From assembly GCA_038380435.1 (NCBI GenBank), contig JAWZYU010000034.1, forward strand, positions 36,270,901 to 36,334,900: 64,000 bases of DNA. Direction: 5' to 3'. The translations under genes and the position numbers were made by a program. Below the pieces are notes generated by a model, which was given only the letters and a program-made list of their open reading frames with translations, did not search any database and had not been told where the DNA came from. Of this stretch, positions 1-10,746 are shown piece by piece (the first letter of the stretch is position 1; every line of letters begins with the position of its first letter). The stretch comes from Ryuthela nishihirai. Lineage: Eukaryota > Arthropoda > Arachnida > Araneae > Heptathelidae.

Positions 1-15
1 ACAACCCAACCCAAC
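1..15 (+). mobile_element. S1 SINE tail cut by window edge
   Basis: The first bases read ACAACCCAACCCAAC, the AACCC-unit tail of an S1 copy whose body lies left of the window. Confidence 0.45.
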
Positions 16-21
16 TTTATA

Positions 22-205
22 AGGAACCATGGTTTAACGTCCTATCAGATGGACGACGATCTTTCCAAACCTATTGTGCTCCTTTTCTCACCGAGGACAG
101 AACTGGGGTTAGCTGAGAAAATTTAAGCGCGAATGTAGTGGGAACTCTAATCTGGGAACATCAAGTTATAAATCCTGACGCGCTACCGGCTGAGCCGTTT
201 CCCGT
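22..205 (-). mobile_element. S1 SINE, old copy
   Basis: A decayed minus-strand copy. GGTTTAACGTCC corresponds to the body motif and CGCTACCGGCTGAGCC at the right to the reversed A box. The 3' half is missing. Confidence 0.6.
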
Positions 206-379
206 CACTATATTTAGGCGTTTTCAACAGTCTTCGCATGATAGAATATTATTCTAAGTGTCTTCTACGCAGGGACGAATTTTAAGGAAACGAAACAAGG
301 GAGGAGAATCACTTCCAAAAACAAATCGCAGTTGGTAATATCGAAGTCAGTTGGAAAAACCAGAGCGAAAGCTATAATC

Positions 380-679
380 CGCCCTCCATCGGACGGGACG
401 TAAGCCGTGGCCCCGTGTGTGGGAGTTGGATAGCGGCAGAAGTTTCACTGGACAGTTGTTGTTGCAGACAGTTGTTCACTGGACAGTGATACCCTGTGCA
501 CTTTAAAGAACATGTTGGATGGCCTTGACGGACGGAGGCTACTGTTGTCTCCCAACAGCCGTTCCAGTGGATCTCCTCCCCCAACCTTCTCTGAGCCTTC
601 GGGGTCCTTGTGACCTGGCCATTTAGCCCATTGTATGCAAAAAAAAAAATGCTGCTCAGAGGTAAAACAACCAACCAAC
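380..679 (+). mobile_element. S1 SINE, 5' truncated with internal insertion
   Basis: The copy begins at the CCATCGGACGGGACG part of the body and ends in GGTAAAACAACCAACCAAC. About 50 bp not present in other copies sit near 420-490. That segment repeats CACTGGACAGT and TTGTTG, so it looks like a local duplication. Confidence 0.8.
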
Positions 680-689
680 TGCTGTGGTG

Positions 690-2600
690 CAGCTAGTGCT
701 CATTGAACCGAAAACCTAACCAAACAGTTACTTCGTAATAACTATAGTTGAGATGAAACAGCAACATCTCCTATCTAATCAGACCTTGATGTATCAACCG
801 ATCTTGGACACCACTCTGACTTCTTCCTTTTTTTAGTGATGCATCCAAATTACGGTTTTAAAATTTCTCCTTTTGCTAATCGATTTGGTATCAAAAAGAA
901 AAATAAGAACTCGATTCCCCATTTAAAATTAGAATCCATTTCTTGCTACGTCACTCTCTTTATCAATTTGGATTTGTTAATATATAGGCAGAAAGATATG
1001 AATAAGTGAGGTCAATATCTGTTTTGTTCATAGATCCCTCGCACTTGGAATTAGTTATAGATATGGAAACACTGCACGATCTTAACGAACGACACTGGAT
1101 GACAATGCTTTGTTTGTTTTCTGAGTGCTGTAACAACTCCCAAGTTGCTTGCTCATATCTCTTTTTTTTCTGCTGGTTTGCTTGATTTACAGACGATGTT
1201 GTCATCACGACTAGAGTTGTGCAATAGGAGACTGAAAGGATCAATACATTCTTTTACCTTCATTTATCCAAAAGTTTTTTATCCTCGGCAAAGTAACAGT
1301 ATTGGCACAAAATCTTCATTAACATACCTGATTCACATAGTCATTTGATGATAATAACTTTCGTAACGTTATTAGAGTAATGAAGCTTGTTCTGTGTCAT
1401 TGACCAGGAGCTGTAGGAAATGTTTATCTTCAAATATGATACATAAACAATGACAAAGATATACCATACTTATGAGGTCATTATCTGGGGTTGAGATCTT
1501 TCGTATTATTAAGTAAGAGAAGTTGCATCAAGGCCATATGGAGAAGGGGAAGATGAACGAATGCTTAACTTGTACAACGTACCATCATCTTTCTAAAGAA
1601 GACTTAATTTGTGCAGTTTATATTCAGCTACGAGAAGCTCAAAACTATAAGCAGAAAACTTTTTTGAGGCTAGTCGGTACCGGATTAAGGCTTTGCTGGA
1701 TAAATTTTAAAGAGTGTGAGTAGATATCTTTTTCCCTACGGAGATGACGGTAAATGCATGTAAATGGCTCCAAACAGAATAAACTTAGAGGTACAAGTAA
1801 ACATTGTCCAGACTTTCTCATAATAAGCAAAAAATACAGCCTCATAGTTCAGATTTTCATTAAGCCTTCAGATGAGGAGATCTGTAATAGCTGAACGTAA
1901 TTTACTACCCTTTAGAATGAAGTTCTTCAAGTAGGTCAACGTTGTTTTAGCGGATGTGTACAGGCAGAATTCGATGAAAATCATTAATGTTTGCGAAAAT
2001 CGTTATTTTATGAAATCATTCTATGGTAGATAACCTCACGAGTGCGCCAAAGCTTCTTATTCGTTGGGACATTGTTCTGGTCTTTTTCGAGATCAGGTAC
2101 GTGAAGCTTGCTCCTAATCGGAAAGCACGACATCGATTTTTTTTCGTCATGACATTACTTTCACCATACGAAAAAGTATAATGAATCATTATACTTCATG
2201 TCCTTGTAACGAGAGATTCAAAAAATCTAGTCGGTCTCTTTCTTTTTCAAGCTTATCCTCATCCGGGGTTTTCATTTGCTTATGGATAACAAACAATCCA
2301 GTAGGTCTTTTTTTAAGCCTGACCTCAACCTACGCTCTCATTTGCGTACTAACAACGAACAATCCAGTTGGTGTTTTTTTTTTTAAAGTTTATTAACAGC
2401 AATGAAGTCGATCTCATATTTTTCTCAACCGTGCCGTGTTTGAAACAGGGCCTTTTTTAGAAAAACTCCTATACACTATTGGCTTCATAAGTTAGAATTT
2501 AGCATCAGACATTTTGTATTAATCACTAAAATTCAAAAGACGTTGAAAATGTCTCTCCGGTAATTTATATTACCAGAGAGATTGTTCTATGTAAAGTTCA
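690..2600. other. No recognisable gene
   Basis: AT-rich DNA with only short frames, none resembling a known protein and none with coding character. The only structure seen is the degenerate tandem pair at 2230-2392. Confidence 0.5.
2230..2392. repeat. Two-copy degenerate tandem repeat
   Basis: TCATTTGC, AACAATCCAGT and a following T run recur in the same order about 68 bp apart, near 2271-2316 and 2339-2388. This is a decayed tandem duplication. Confidence 0.5.
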
Positions 2601-2601
2601 G

Positions 2602-2807
2602 CCGTCCCATGGCCGAGTGGTTAGCGCGCTTGGCTACTGATCTAAGGGACCTGGGTTCGAGCCCCGGGTAAGGCATGGCTGTTGTGTCGTTTTTCTGCTG
2701 AGGTCCTGCCATCCTCTCAGACCTTCTACTATGGCATATAAACTGACAGGCTCCTGTCAGACCTCTGTGGCAAGCATCTGCTTGAGGGGGGATTTATTTA
2801 TTTTTAT
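2602..2807 (+). mobile_element. S2 SINE, full length, reference copy
   Basis: A tRNA-derived head with A box TGGCCGAGTGG and B box GGGTTCGAGCCC, resembling Ser or Leu type tRNAs, is followed by a body of about 130 bp (CTGCTGAGGTCCTGCC, GGCTCCTGTCAGACC, CTTGAGGGGG). The tail is TTTATTTATTTTTATT. A 10 bp target duplication TAAAGTTCAG flanks it at 2592-2601 and 2808-2817. It would be transcribed by RNA polymerase III and mobilised by a LINE. The head lacks a paired acceptor stem, so it is not a working tRNA gene. Confidence 0.85.
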
Positions 2808-3149
2808 TAAAGTTCAGTCCAAAGAACTGAAAGATTTGAGAAAGAAACAAACATGGATTTCAGTCTGCAATATCATAGCAAATTAAAACCTTACAAAGAA
2901 TTACCCGAGCAAAGATTCAAAACTGATTTAAGATATTTAAAAAAACTTTCAAAAAAAAAAGAAACTCCAATTAGCATTTATAGAAATTTTAAAATGAATT
3001 TTACTGCTGTTGCTAAGCTTCATTTTCAGCTTACCTGCAAACACGCTTTCCTGCAATACTCTTGTGAATGTCTGGAAGACTGAGTACAATGTTACCAACA
3101 CAAGTTACCTTTCACTTCATTTTTCAATACTTTTCCTTTCTGCTTTCCT

Positions 3150-3191
3150 CATCTTGATAATAATATATTCCATCTTGATAATAATATATTC
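3150..3191. repeat. 21 bp tandem duplication
   Basis: CATCTTGATAATAATATATT plus C occurs twice, back to back and without mismatch. Confidence 0.85.
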
Positions 3192-3298
3192 TGTATTTCA
3201 GTGCTAAGCTTTTAAAGTGGAATTATTGTATTGATCAGTAAAATTCCTGCGACATTGTCCTCGAGAATTTTATCCTATCAGCTTCACGTCTCCTGCAC

Positions 3299-3492
3299 AT
3301 AGGACATTAAACCGTGATTCGTGCTAGAGAGCCATTCATTACCTTGTTACATTGGATAGCCTCCATCTGTCTCCTAACAGTTGTCCAGTGGGTCCCCTTC
3401 CCCAACCTTCTCTGAGACCTTGGAGTCCACTGTGATCATTTAGCCCATCCTGTGCACAAAAGTGTCACTCGGAGATGAAACAATCCAACCCA
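3299..3492 (+). mobile_element. S1 SINE, old 5'-truncated copy
   Basis: Starts at GACATTAAACCGTG of the body and runs with several deletions to GAAACAATCCAACC. Its high divergence marks an early insertion. Confidence 0.7.
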
Positions 3493-4533
3493 GTTCACTT
3501 ATTCGTTATTTGTTTGTCTTTTTTTTTATCATTTAACAGAATGAAAGTTTGGCATAGAATTCCGTGTGAGTTATAAAAAAATACACATAAATTGTAGGGT
3601 GAACAATGGTGGCATTCATCTTAATTTTATTTTTTCATCTGCTTTTCGCAATTTCTTTTCAAGTTCATTTTTTGAGGTTAAATATGGAGGGTGTTAAAAA
3701 GTTCTTGATACGTGTCTGTAGATTTTCACTCGTTCCACCGAAGTTAAGAAGCTACGACTTGTTTGATAGCTTGTCATTACGTGTTAAAACAAAAGCTGTA
3801 TAATTATTTCTCTTAAAGTTGGTTAAAGTTATCATTTATTCACGTAAAGTTTGGCTCCGAAATCTGTGAGTTATTGCTATGGAACCTATTAAAGACTAAA
3901 AAAGATTTTACATTTTCGCAAGGATGCAGCTTGGGGATGTCGCGAAAAAAATTCGCGAAAAAAATTCTCACGGTTTATAGAGTTCATGCTTGTTAATATG
4001 ACACTGTTACAGGATGAATGCACAAATTCAGGGAAAGGATGGCAGAGCTTTGAAGACCTCCCTCGTGCAGGAAAATCGAGGAAGGCCGTGAACGAGAAAA
4101 CTATCGCTGTTATTTGTGAACTCGTTAAGGAAAATCCACACATCACGTTTCAGGTAATAAGTTTAGATGTAAATGTATCGATTGGATGTGTGGAAAAATT
4201 TATTCGTCAATATGTAAAGTTCTGAAAGATCTGTGCCAAATGGGTATTCCCACAAACTGGCAGAACAGCAAGAAAGGAGATACTTGCAATGTTTGAACCT
4301 AGTGGCCCCAAACGGTTAACAGACATTGTCACAGGTGATAAGACGTGGTTTTTATTACTATATAACTTCTAGAAACATCGAAAACTGTGTTTGGGTTGCT
4401 AAAGATGAATCGCGTCCCCAAATCCTCTGACAAGACTTTCGCTCAAGGAAGAGGCGAAAGACTTGTCAGAGCAATCCAGCAATTTTTTCAATTCCCAAGG
4501 AGTGGTAGCCGTGGAACCTTTAGCTGAAAAAAT

Positions 4534-4719
4534 TGCCATACCCTGTGCACGTTAAAGAACACTCTGGATGGCCGTGACGGGAGGCTACCATCTGTCTCCC
4601 AACAGCTGTTCCAGTGGGTCCCCTCCACCAACCTTCTCTGATCCTTCGGGGTCCATGTGACCTGGCCATTTAGCCCATGGTGTGCAAAAAAGTGCCGCTC
4701 AGAGATAAAACAACCCAAC
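4534..4719 (+). mobile_element. S1 SINE inside mariner copy 1, 5' truncated
   Basis: Starts at GCCATACCCTGTGCACG and ends AACAACCCAAC. Target duplication CTGAAAAAAT lies at 4524-4533 and 4720-4729. Confidence 0.9.
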
Positions 4720-4763
4720 CTGAAAAAATGAATATAACACCAACATTGTTTTACCCAAAATGG

Positions 4764-5020
4764 TCAGTAGGGGATACCGATGGGCTTGGAAAGGCCGCCG
4801 TCCGTCGGATGGGACGTTAAGCCGTGGCTCCGTGTGCGAGAGAGCCATACCCTGTGCACGTTAAAGAACACGCTGGATGGCCTTGACGGGAGGCTACATC
4901 TGTCTCCCAACAGCTGTTCCAGTGGGTCCCCTCCCCCAACCTTCTCTGAGCCTTCGGGGTCCATGTGACCTGACCATTTAGCCCATGGTGTGCAAAAAAG
5001 TGACGCTCAGAGATAAAACA
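4764..5020 (+). mobile_element. Second S1 SINE inside mariner copy 1
   Basis: Starts at TCAGTAGGGGATACCG and ends AGATAAAACA. Target duplication ACCCAAAATGG lies at 4753-4763 and 5021-5031. It sits 44 bp after the first insertion. Confidence 0.9.
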
Positions 5021-5459
5021 ACCCAAAATGGTTAAGGATATGAAGAAGCAGCGTCCAACAGCAGGGTGTCAAATGTTATCCTTCTTCATAACAATGCCAG
5101 TGCTCACAAAACCCTGCAAGTTACAGCCAATCTGGAGCAGGAAAAAAAAAAAAACAGCTGTCCCATCCTGCATATTTACTGATTTTGCACCACGCGATTT
5201 TTGGTTCTTTCCAAAATTTAAAAGGGAATTTGCTGGAAAGCCTTTTTCAAAGATGCAAGACCTTGCAAAATGCGTTCATTCAGAGTTGCGGAGTATTTCC
5301 CAACAGGAGTATTACCAAGCGTTCCAGAATTGGCATATACGTCTGTAACTTTGCATAGGTGCTGGATGGGAGTACTTTGAAGGACAGTAAAAGTTTCGTT
5401 GAAGTAAGCGCAATGGTTTTAGTCCTGCAGATGCATGCCAAGAATTGGGGAAAAGTAAA

Positions 5460-5735
5460 CGTCTCTTAATTGAGGAAGATAATTTATGTAGACATTGAAA
5501 ATTTAATACGTTAAATACTTCTAAACCTCTAAATCTAGGAAAATCATGTATTTTTGTCGTGACACAAAGTGAGCAAACCAGAAAAAAACAAAATAAAATA
5601 GACGTTTAGAAGATTTTATAGACTATAAGATAGTGAATGCAATATGCAATAGAAAAACTTAGAAACATAGGTAAAAAAAAGGACATGACTTTTACGGACT
5701 ATACATGCACATGCTCATTAAAGGAGAATTAAAAT
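5460..5735 (+). repeat. Segment shared with 37270-37640 (inverted)
   Basis: Downstream of the transposase frame, this stretch matches the reverse complement of 37270-37640 through ACTTCTAAACCTCTAAATCT, GACGTTTAGAAGATTTTATA and ATACATGCACATGCTCATTA. The similarity begins where the mariner similarity ends. It is either the unusually long 3' end of the element or a shared older duplication. Confidence 0.75.
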
Positions 5736-5739
5736 GTAA

Positions 5740-5822
5740 CAGGCCCTCGCTGTTCGCGGGCGAAGGGGGTCGTCTTTCTTCCTGAAGGTCGCCGCGAACT
5801 GCAAATCCGCGAAACTAATTAT
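5740..5822. mobile_element. Solitary DNA-transposon end (tentative)
   Basis: GC-rich CCCTCGCTGTTCGCGGGCGA followed by CCGCGAACTGCAAATCCGCG resembles the subterminal region of a cut-and-paste element. No matching opposite end was seen nearby, and the flanks are AT-rich. Confidence 0.3.
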
Positions 5823-5904
5823 CTATGTGAAGGGACAAACAACATTATTTTTGATATTATGCAGTATATGATAGTGTGTACTGTTTATTGCACTATATAT
5901 TTCA

Positions 5905-6170
5905 TTCCCCGTCCTGCCGACGGTCAGTAGGGGACACCGATGGGCTTGGAAAGACCGCAGTCCGTCGGATGGGACGTTAAGCCGTGGCCCCGTATGCGGG
6001 AGAGCCATACCCTGTTCACTTTAAAGAACACACTGGATGGCCTTGACGGGAGGCTACCATCTGTCTCCCAACAACTGTCCCCAACCTTCTCTGAGCCTTT
6101 GGGGTCCTTGTGATCTGGCTATTTAGTCCATGGTGTGCAAAAAAGTGCCACTCAGAGGTAAAACAACCCA
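5905..6170 (+). mobile_element. S1 SINE, 5' truncated
   Basis: Starts at CCCCGTCCTGCC, where a full copy reads CCCCGCCCTGCC. A perfect 13 bp target duplication ACTATATATTTCA lies at 5892-5904 and 6171-6183. Confidence 0.9.
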
Positions 6171-6183
6171 ACTATATATTTCA

Positions 6184-6840
6184 ACTTGCTCTACATTAAA
6201 AGAAGCCAGAAAAAGAGTGTTTTAAAGTAAATGCAGTATATATTAATATTAAAAAGGAAAATTAAATTTGATATTTGGGTGGTGTTAATGATTACGTTGG
6301 AGGAGTTAGGATGAGAGTCCCAGTTCAGGGTCATTAAAGGACGATGACCTCGGGGAACCTGCAAGGGATTATGAGATGTGTTACAGCGCGATTAGTCTGA
6401 GAATATTGAGTTACAATGAACTGAACTGAGGGCTTTTCATTAAGTGCTAGAAAAATCTGTCGAGCCCGTTACATTTGGCAAAACTTTCAACCTGCTGTGC
6501 AAAATGCAAAAACATCCTACAGCTGTTATTTTCCCATAGGTAATGATTAATTTCATTAGTGGTACGAACGTCAAGTATTTATTTAATAACAGCAGTATCG
6601 TGTGTAGTTTTTATTTGTACAGACTATCAAAAGAGATTTTAAATTAGAAAAGATAAATATTAGTTTCAAAGATGTTTTGTATTGTACTTTTAGGGAAACA
6701 TTTCAGCTTTATTTCTAGCTAAAAACACTGTGGGTTCACATTCAGACATGAATATAGAGTTTTTTTTTTTAATTCGCTTTACGTTTATTGGCACCGGATT
6801 GATAAATGAATATTTGTGGTCTATACTCTATTTTAGGAAA
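6184..6840. other. No recognisable feature
   Basis: AT-rich sequence without long frames, repeats or SINE similarity. Confidence 0.5.
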
Positions 6841-6843
6841 AAT

Positions 6844-7159
6844 ACGGTTGCTGTAGCGCATCAGTCTTATAATCTGCAGTTAGCAGGTTCGAGCCCCACC
6901 TGTTATCTCCGCGAAACACCCACTCTGCCTTTGGTGAGAAAGGGATTTCATTCATCGAATGGGCAGCCTTTCCAAGCTCATCGTGTCTCCTTGTGCTGGA
7001 GCTATTCTATGTTCACTTTAAAGAGCACCTTAGATTACCTAAACGGGAGGCTATTCCATCTGTCTCATAACAGTTGACCAACCTTCTCTGAGCTCTTGTG
7101 ATCTGGCTATTGGCCATTGGGCGTAAAAGAAAGTGCTGCTCAGAGGTAAAACAACCCAA
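6844..7159 (+). mobile_element. S1 SINE, old subfamily
   Basis: A near full-length but divergent copy. The head retains GCGCATCAGTCTTATAATCT and B box AGGTTCGAGCCC. The body has TTTGGTGAGAAAGGGA where young copies have CACGGTCAGTAGGGGA. The same GAGAAAGG variant recurs at 36585 and 50675, marking an older subfamily. Confidence 0.8.
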
Positions 7160-7229
7160 TCAAATGAAGCATATAATATCTGGAAAAACAAACAAACAAA
7201 CAGCAATATACAGCGCTTTTTCCATCAGT

Positions 7230-7594
7230 AGTTGTTATTTTACGTCTGAGTGGCACTTTTTTGCACACAGTGGGCTAAATGGCCAGATCAGAGGCTCAGA
7301 GAAGGTTGGAGAAAGGGACCCACTGGACAGCTGTTAGCAAACAGATGTAAACCTCCAGTCAAGGCCATTCAGTGTCGTCTTTAGTGTGCATAGGATATGA
7401 CTCTCCTGCACACGGAGTCATGGCTTAATGCCCCACTAACGGACGTCAACCAATCCAAGCCCAACGGTGTCTCTCTCGGGAGTAGGGTGAGGGTTAGCAG
7501 AGAAAAATCTCAATACTGACGCAGTTAGGACTAGAACCTGGGACTGGCTGATTACGAGCCTGGTGCACTACCAATTGAGCCCAATCCCTGCCTC
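7230..7594 (-). mobile_element. S1 SINE, old copy
   Basis: A minus-strand, nearly full-length copy, starting at GTTGTTATTTTACGTCTGAG and ending at the reversed A box CCAATTGAGCCC. Divergence is high throughout. Confidence 0.75.
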
Positions 7595-7649
7595 GTAAAG
7601 ATTAGCAATAAAATATTGTTGTTTTTACAGAATCAGGCTGCTTACTTTA

Positions 7650-7830
7650 TTTCAGATCCCTTTGGATAAAGATTTTAAATAAATCTATCGCAATTCTGAG
7701 TTTTTTAAGATCATTTGCTCAGTAGTTAAAGAGTTATAGAAGTTAGAATATTTGGCAGCAATTTTTAACAGTTATAAGAAATATCTCAATGACCTTAACT
7801 AACGAACTCTTGAAAACATAAAAAGAAAGT
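7650..7830. repeat. Fragment of MITE core family
   Basis: GATAAAGATTTTAAATAAAT, then GCTCAGTAGTTAAAGAGTTA, follow the same order as the left arm of the fold-back at 8546-9121. It is a partial, older copy of the same element. Confidence 0.55.
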
Positions 7831-8025
7831 GTTCAAGGACTCTCATTTAAATTCATTGAAAACATTAAAAAAAAAACTAAGGTTATAAAAGTATTTTCTA
7901 ATGTCTTCCTATTCTACAAAATACGGAAATAAGTAGACAAGAAAAGTGTAGTAACTGCTCTGAAAGAGAAACTGGAGAATTGCAGAAATATCCTCATTGA
8001 TAAATGCTAAAAGCCCTAAAACTCT

Positions 8026-8412
8026 GGGGCGGGGGTGGCTCAGTCTGTAGCGCGCCAGGCTCGTAATCTGTAGTTCCCAGGTTCGAGTCCCAGCTGGGTC
8101 AGCGTTGAGATTTATCTCCGCAAAATTCCCCGCCCTGCCCACAGTCAGTAGGGGACACCGATGGGCTTGGAAAGGCCGCCGTCCGTCGGATGGGACGTTA
8201 AGCCGTGGCCCTTGTGTGGGAAAGCCATACCCTGTGCACGTTAAAGAACACGCTGGATGACCTTGACGGGAGGCTACCATTTGTCTCCCAACAGCTGTTC
8301 TAGTGGGTCCCCTCCCCCAACCTTCTCTGAGCCTTCGGGGTCCATGTGACCTGGCCATTTAGCCCATGGTGTGCAAAAAAGTGCCGCTCAGAGGTAAAAC
8401 AACCCAACCCAA
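8026..8412 (+). mobile_element. S1 SINE, full length, reference copy
   Basis: The tRNA-like head holds A box TGGCTCAGTCTG and B box GGTTCGAGTCC, with anticodon-loop sequence CTCGTAA (CGT, one step from elongator Met CAT). The body contains GACGTTAAGCCGTGGCC and GTGCACGTTAAAGAACAC, which resemble conserved central domains of invertebrate SINEs. The 3' region GTGCCGCTCAGAGGTAAAAC ends in three AACCC units. Target duplication CCCTAAAACTCT lies at 8014-8025 and 8413-8424. Pol III transcription and LINE-driven copying are inferred from the family type. The acceptor stem is unpaired, so it is not a functional tRNA. Confidence 0.92.
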
Positions 8413-8545
8413 CCCTAAAACTCTTTATCATATATTACCTCATTATACTCCAGTGATTGTGATAGTCGCAATATAGATTTAAACAGGCACAGTGCACAGA
8501 CTTTTAATACCCTATTAGGAAGAAAACGAACTAATGTAGGTGCTG

Positions 8546-9121
8546 GACAGAAAAGTGGACACAGTGCCATGTTATCTCAACAGAAATAACATTTAGAGCT
8601 CAATAACTTCTGCAATATGATTTTTAACAAAAAATATGTCTAAAGATAAATTAAAGATTTCAATCAAATCTATCTAAATCTCGATTTTAAACAACATTTG
8701 TTCAGTATTCAAAGAGTTATGAAGTCCGGAATATTTAACAAGCTAAAAACATTTTGTCCCAAAATTTAAACTTTAAAATAGGTTAAGAGATCATAGATTA
8801 TAGTTGACTCTCTTCAAAAAATGTTGACTCTTCAAAAAAATTTACCCCACTCGAGTCAACGATGATCTCTGCTCTCTTATCCTTTCTTAATGTTTAAATT
8901 TTGGGTTTAATTTTTTGTAGCATGTTAAATATTGCAGCGTTCGTAACTCATTGAATACCGAACAAATATTGTTTAAAATCGAGATTCAGATAGATTCGAT
9001 TGAGATCTTTATCTTTAGGGCTATTTTTCATTAAAAATCATATTGAAGTAGTTAAGAAGAGCTTTGAATGAGCTAAATTGAGCGTGATTTTCTGTTAAGA
9101 TAACAGGAAGTGTTTCTGTTT
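8546..9121. mobile_element. Fold-back MITE with arms of about 250 bp
   Basis: Left arm about 8560-8815 and right arm about 8853-9110 are inverted copies with moderate divergence. Matching blocks include CTCGATTTTAAACAACATTT against its reverse complement at 8960-8980, and CCCAAAATTTAAAC with GTTTAAATTTTGGG. The centre is about 40 bp. There is no coding potential. It belongs with the cores at 7650, 27600, 54785 and 63050. Confidence 0.8.
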
Positions 9122-9301
9122 TTTTTTTCATTGCCTGTATATGTAATGTGGTAATAATACAACTGTATTTGTTGCAATTCTTGAATTGTAAATTACTTTA
9201 TATTCACTTCATTCTTTCCTATTTCCTTATATTTAATTTTTTTTTTCACTGATTAGTAGGTGTTTTTACCCTCTCCTGATATATCTTTCTTTTCCTTCAC
9301 C

Positions 9302-9386
9302 AAGGTGTAACAACCAGTAAGTTACTTGTGCTGGGTTATAACCCCCCTCCCCCCATCGGGTGCGCCTCAGGTTGTTACCACCTTGA
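9302..9386. repeat. Short inverted repeat
   Basis: AAGGTGTAACAACC near 9302 pairs with GGTTGTTACCACCTT near 9372, with one extra base in the second arm. The intervening sequence is C-rich. Function unknown. Confidence 0.5.
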
Positions 9387-9488
9387 GGCTTGAATAACAT
9401 ATTTTTTAAGAAATCCCCGAAAATCAGACTCAAACCCAACAGGGGTCTTCTACAAATGTGCCTTCCCAGTCGCCTCCGTTTGGTAAGG

Positions 9489-9870
9489 GGGCGGGGGTGG
9501 CTCAATCGGTAGCTCGCCAGGCTCGTAATCTGTAGTTCCCAGGTTCGAGTCCCAGCTGGGTCAGCGTCGAGATTTATCTCCGCAAAATTCCCCGCCCTGC
9601 CCACGGTCAGTAGGGGACACAGATGGGCTTGGAAAGGCCGCCGTCCGTCGGATGGGACGTTAAGCCGTGGCCCCGTGTGCGTGAGAGCCATATCCTGTGC
9701 ACGTTAAAGAACACGCTGGATGGCCTTGACGGGAGGCTACCATCTGTCTCCCAACAGCTGTTCCAGTGGGTCCCCTCCCCCAATCTTCTCTGAGCCTTCG
9801 GGGTCCATTTGACCTGGCCATTTAGCCCATGGTGTGCAAAAAAGTGCTGCTCAGAGGTAAAACAACCCAA
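9489..9870 (+). mobile_element. S1 SINE, full length, young
   Basis: Complete from GGGCGGGGGTGGCTCAATCG to AACAACCCAA. Target duplication CCGTTTGGTAAGG lies at 9476-9488 and 9871-9883. A third, near-identical CCGTTGGTAAGG follows the adjacent LINE at 10806-10817. Confidence 0.93.
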
Positions 9871-10347
9871 CCGTTTGGTAAGGTGCTTAGGTCGTTCGTT
9901 TATCACTCATTATTTTTCGGACGGACGACAAACTTATGTAAGTGCGAGTTTTGTGACACCATTTTAACTACTAAACACATTTTAATTAATTGTCCAGCTT
10001 TTAACCTCGACAGACGTTTATATTTTACCTTTCATGATTTTACGTCCGAGCCCCTTACACTCGGATATTTTTTATCTGATGAATCGCTTTTAACTCCTGT
10101 CTTCGAATTTTTACGTTTTACTGGTTATTTTACACGTATTTAATGTTTTATTCGATATTCACCTTTTGATGCGTTTGTTGATTTTCTCTTTTACATTTGT
10201 TGACTCTTTTTACCTTTCTGTTTTTACACTTTTCTTGTTCGTGTTTTACACTATTGTTGCTTTTATCCTTTTTGGATTTTACTTTTAACTTTTGGTTGTG
10301 GGTTAAATGACTTTTACTTGTTTACTTTTTACTGTATCTATTATGTG

Positions 10348-10734
10348 GGGCGGGGGTGGCTCAGTCGGTAGCGCGCCAGGCTCGTAATCTGTAGTTCCTA
10401 GGTTCGAGTCCCAGCTGGGTCAGCGTTGAGATTTATCTCCGCAAAATTTCCCCGCCCTGCCCGCGGTCAGTAGGGGACACCGATGGGCTTGAAAAGGCCG
10501 CCGTCCGTCGGATGGGACGTTAAGCCGTGGCCCCGTGTGCGGGAGAGCCATACCCTGTGCACATTAAAGAACAAGCTGGATGGCCTTGACGGGAGGCTAC
10601 CATCTGTCTCCCAACAGCTGTTCCAGTGGGTCCCCTCCCCCAACCTTCTCTGAGCCTTCGGGGTCCTTGTGGCCTGGCCATTTAGCCCATGGTGTGCAAA
10701 AAAGTGCCGCTCAGAGGTAAAACAATCCAATCTA
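10348..10734 (+). mobile_element. S1 SINE, full length, in LINE 3' UTR
   Basis: Target duplication ATCTATTATGTG lies at 10336-10347 and 10735-10746. The tail is AACAATCCAATCTA, a variant shared with copies at 48031 and 49168, which suggests a subfamily. Confidence 0.93.
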
Positions 10735-10746
10735 ATCTATTATGTG

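Larger units (their letters stand above)
3841..5480 (+). pseudogene. Dead mariner-type transposase, copy 1, split by two SINEs
   Basis: The stretch 3986-4222 translates to a mariner N-terminal region: VNEKTIAVICELVKENPHIT, then a second helix-turn-helix ending VEKFIRQY. Around 4300-4350 it shows IVTGDKTWF, the first catalytic aspartate motif. The C-terminal part lies at 5100-5348 (FAPRDFWFFPKFKREFAGK, the third acidic motif, then a partner of the usual C-terminal helices). Removing two S1 copies with their duplications joins the parts. Frameshifts and stops make it inactive. A homologous copy lies on the minus strand at 37266-39505. Terminal inverted repeats were not identified. Confidence 0.8.

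Noticed and set aside
8033..8102. S1 and S2 heads as functional tRNA genes
   Set aside because: A and B boxes are intact, but the acceptor stems do not pair and there is no processing end; sequence continues into the SINE body.
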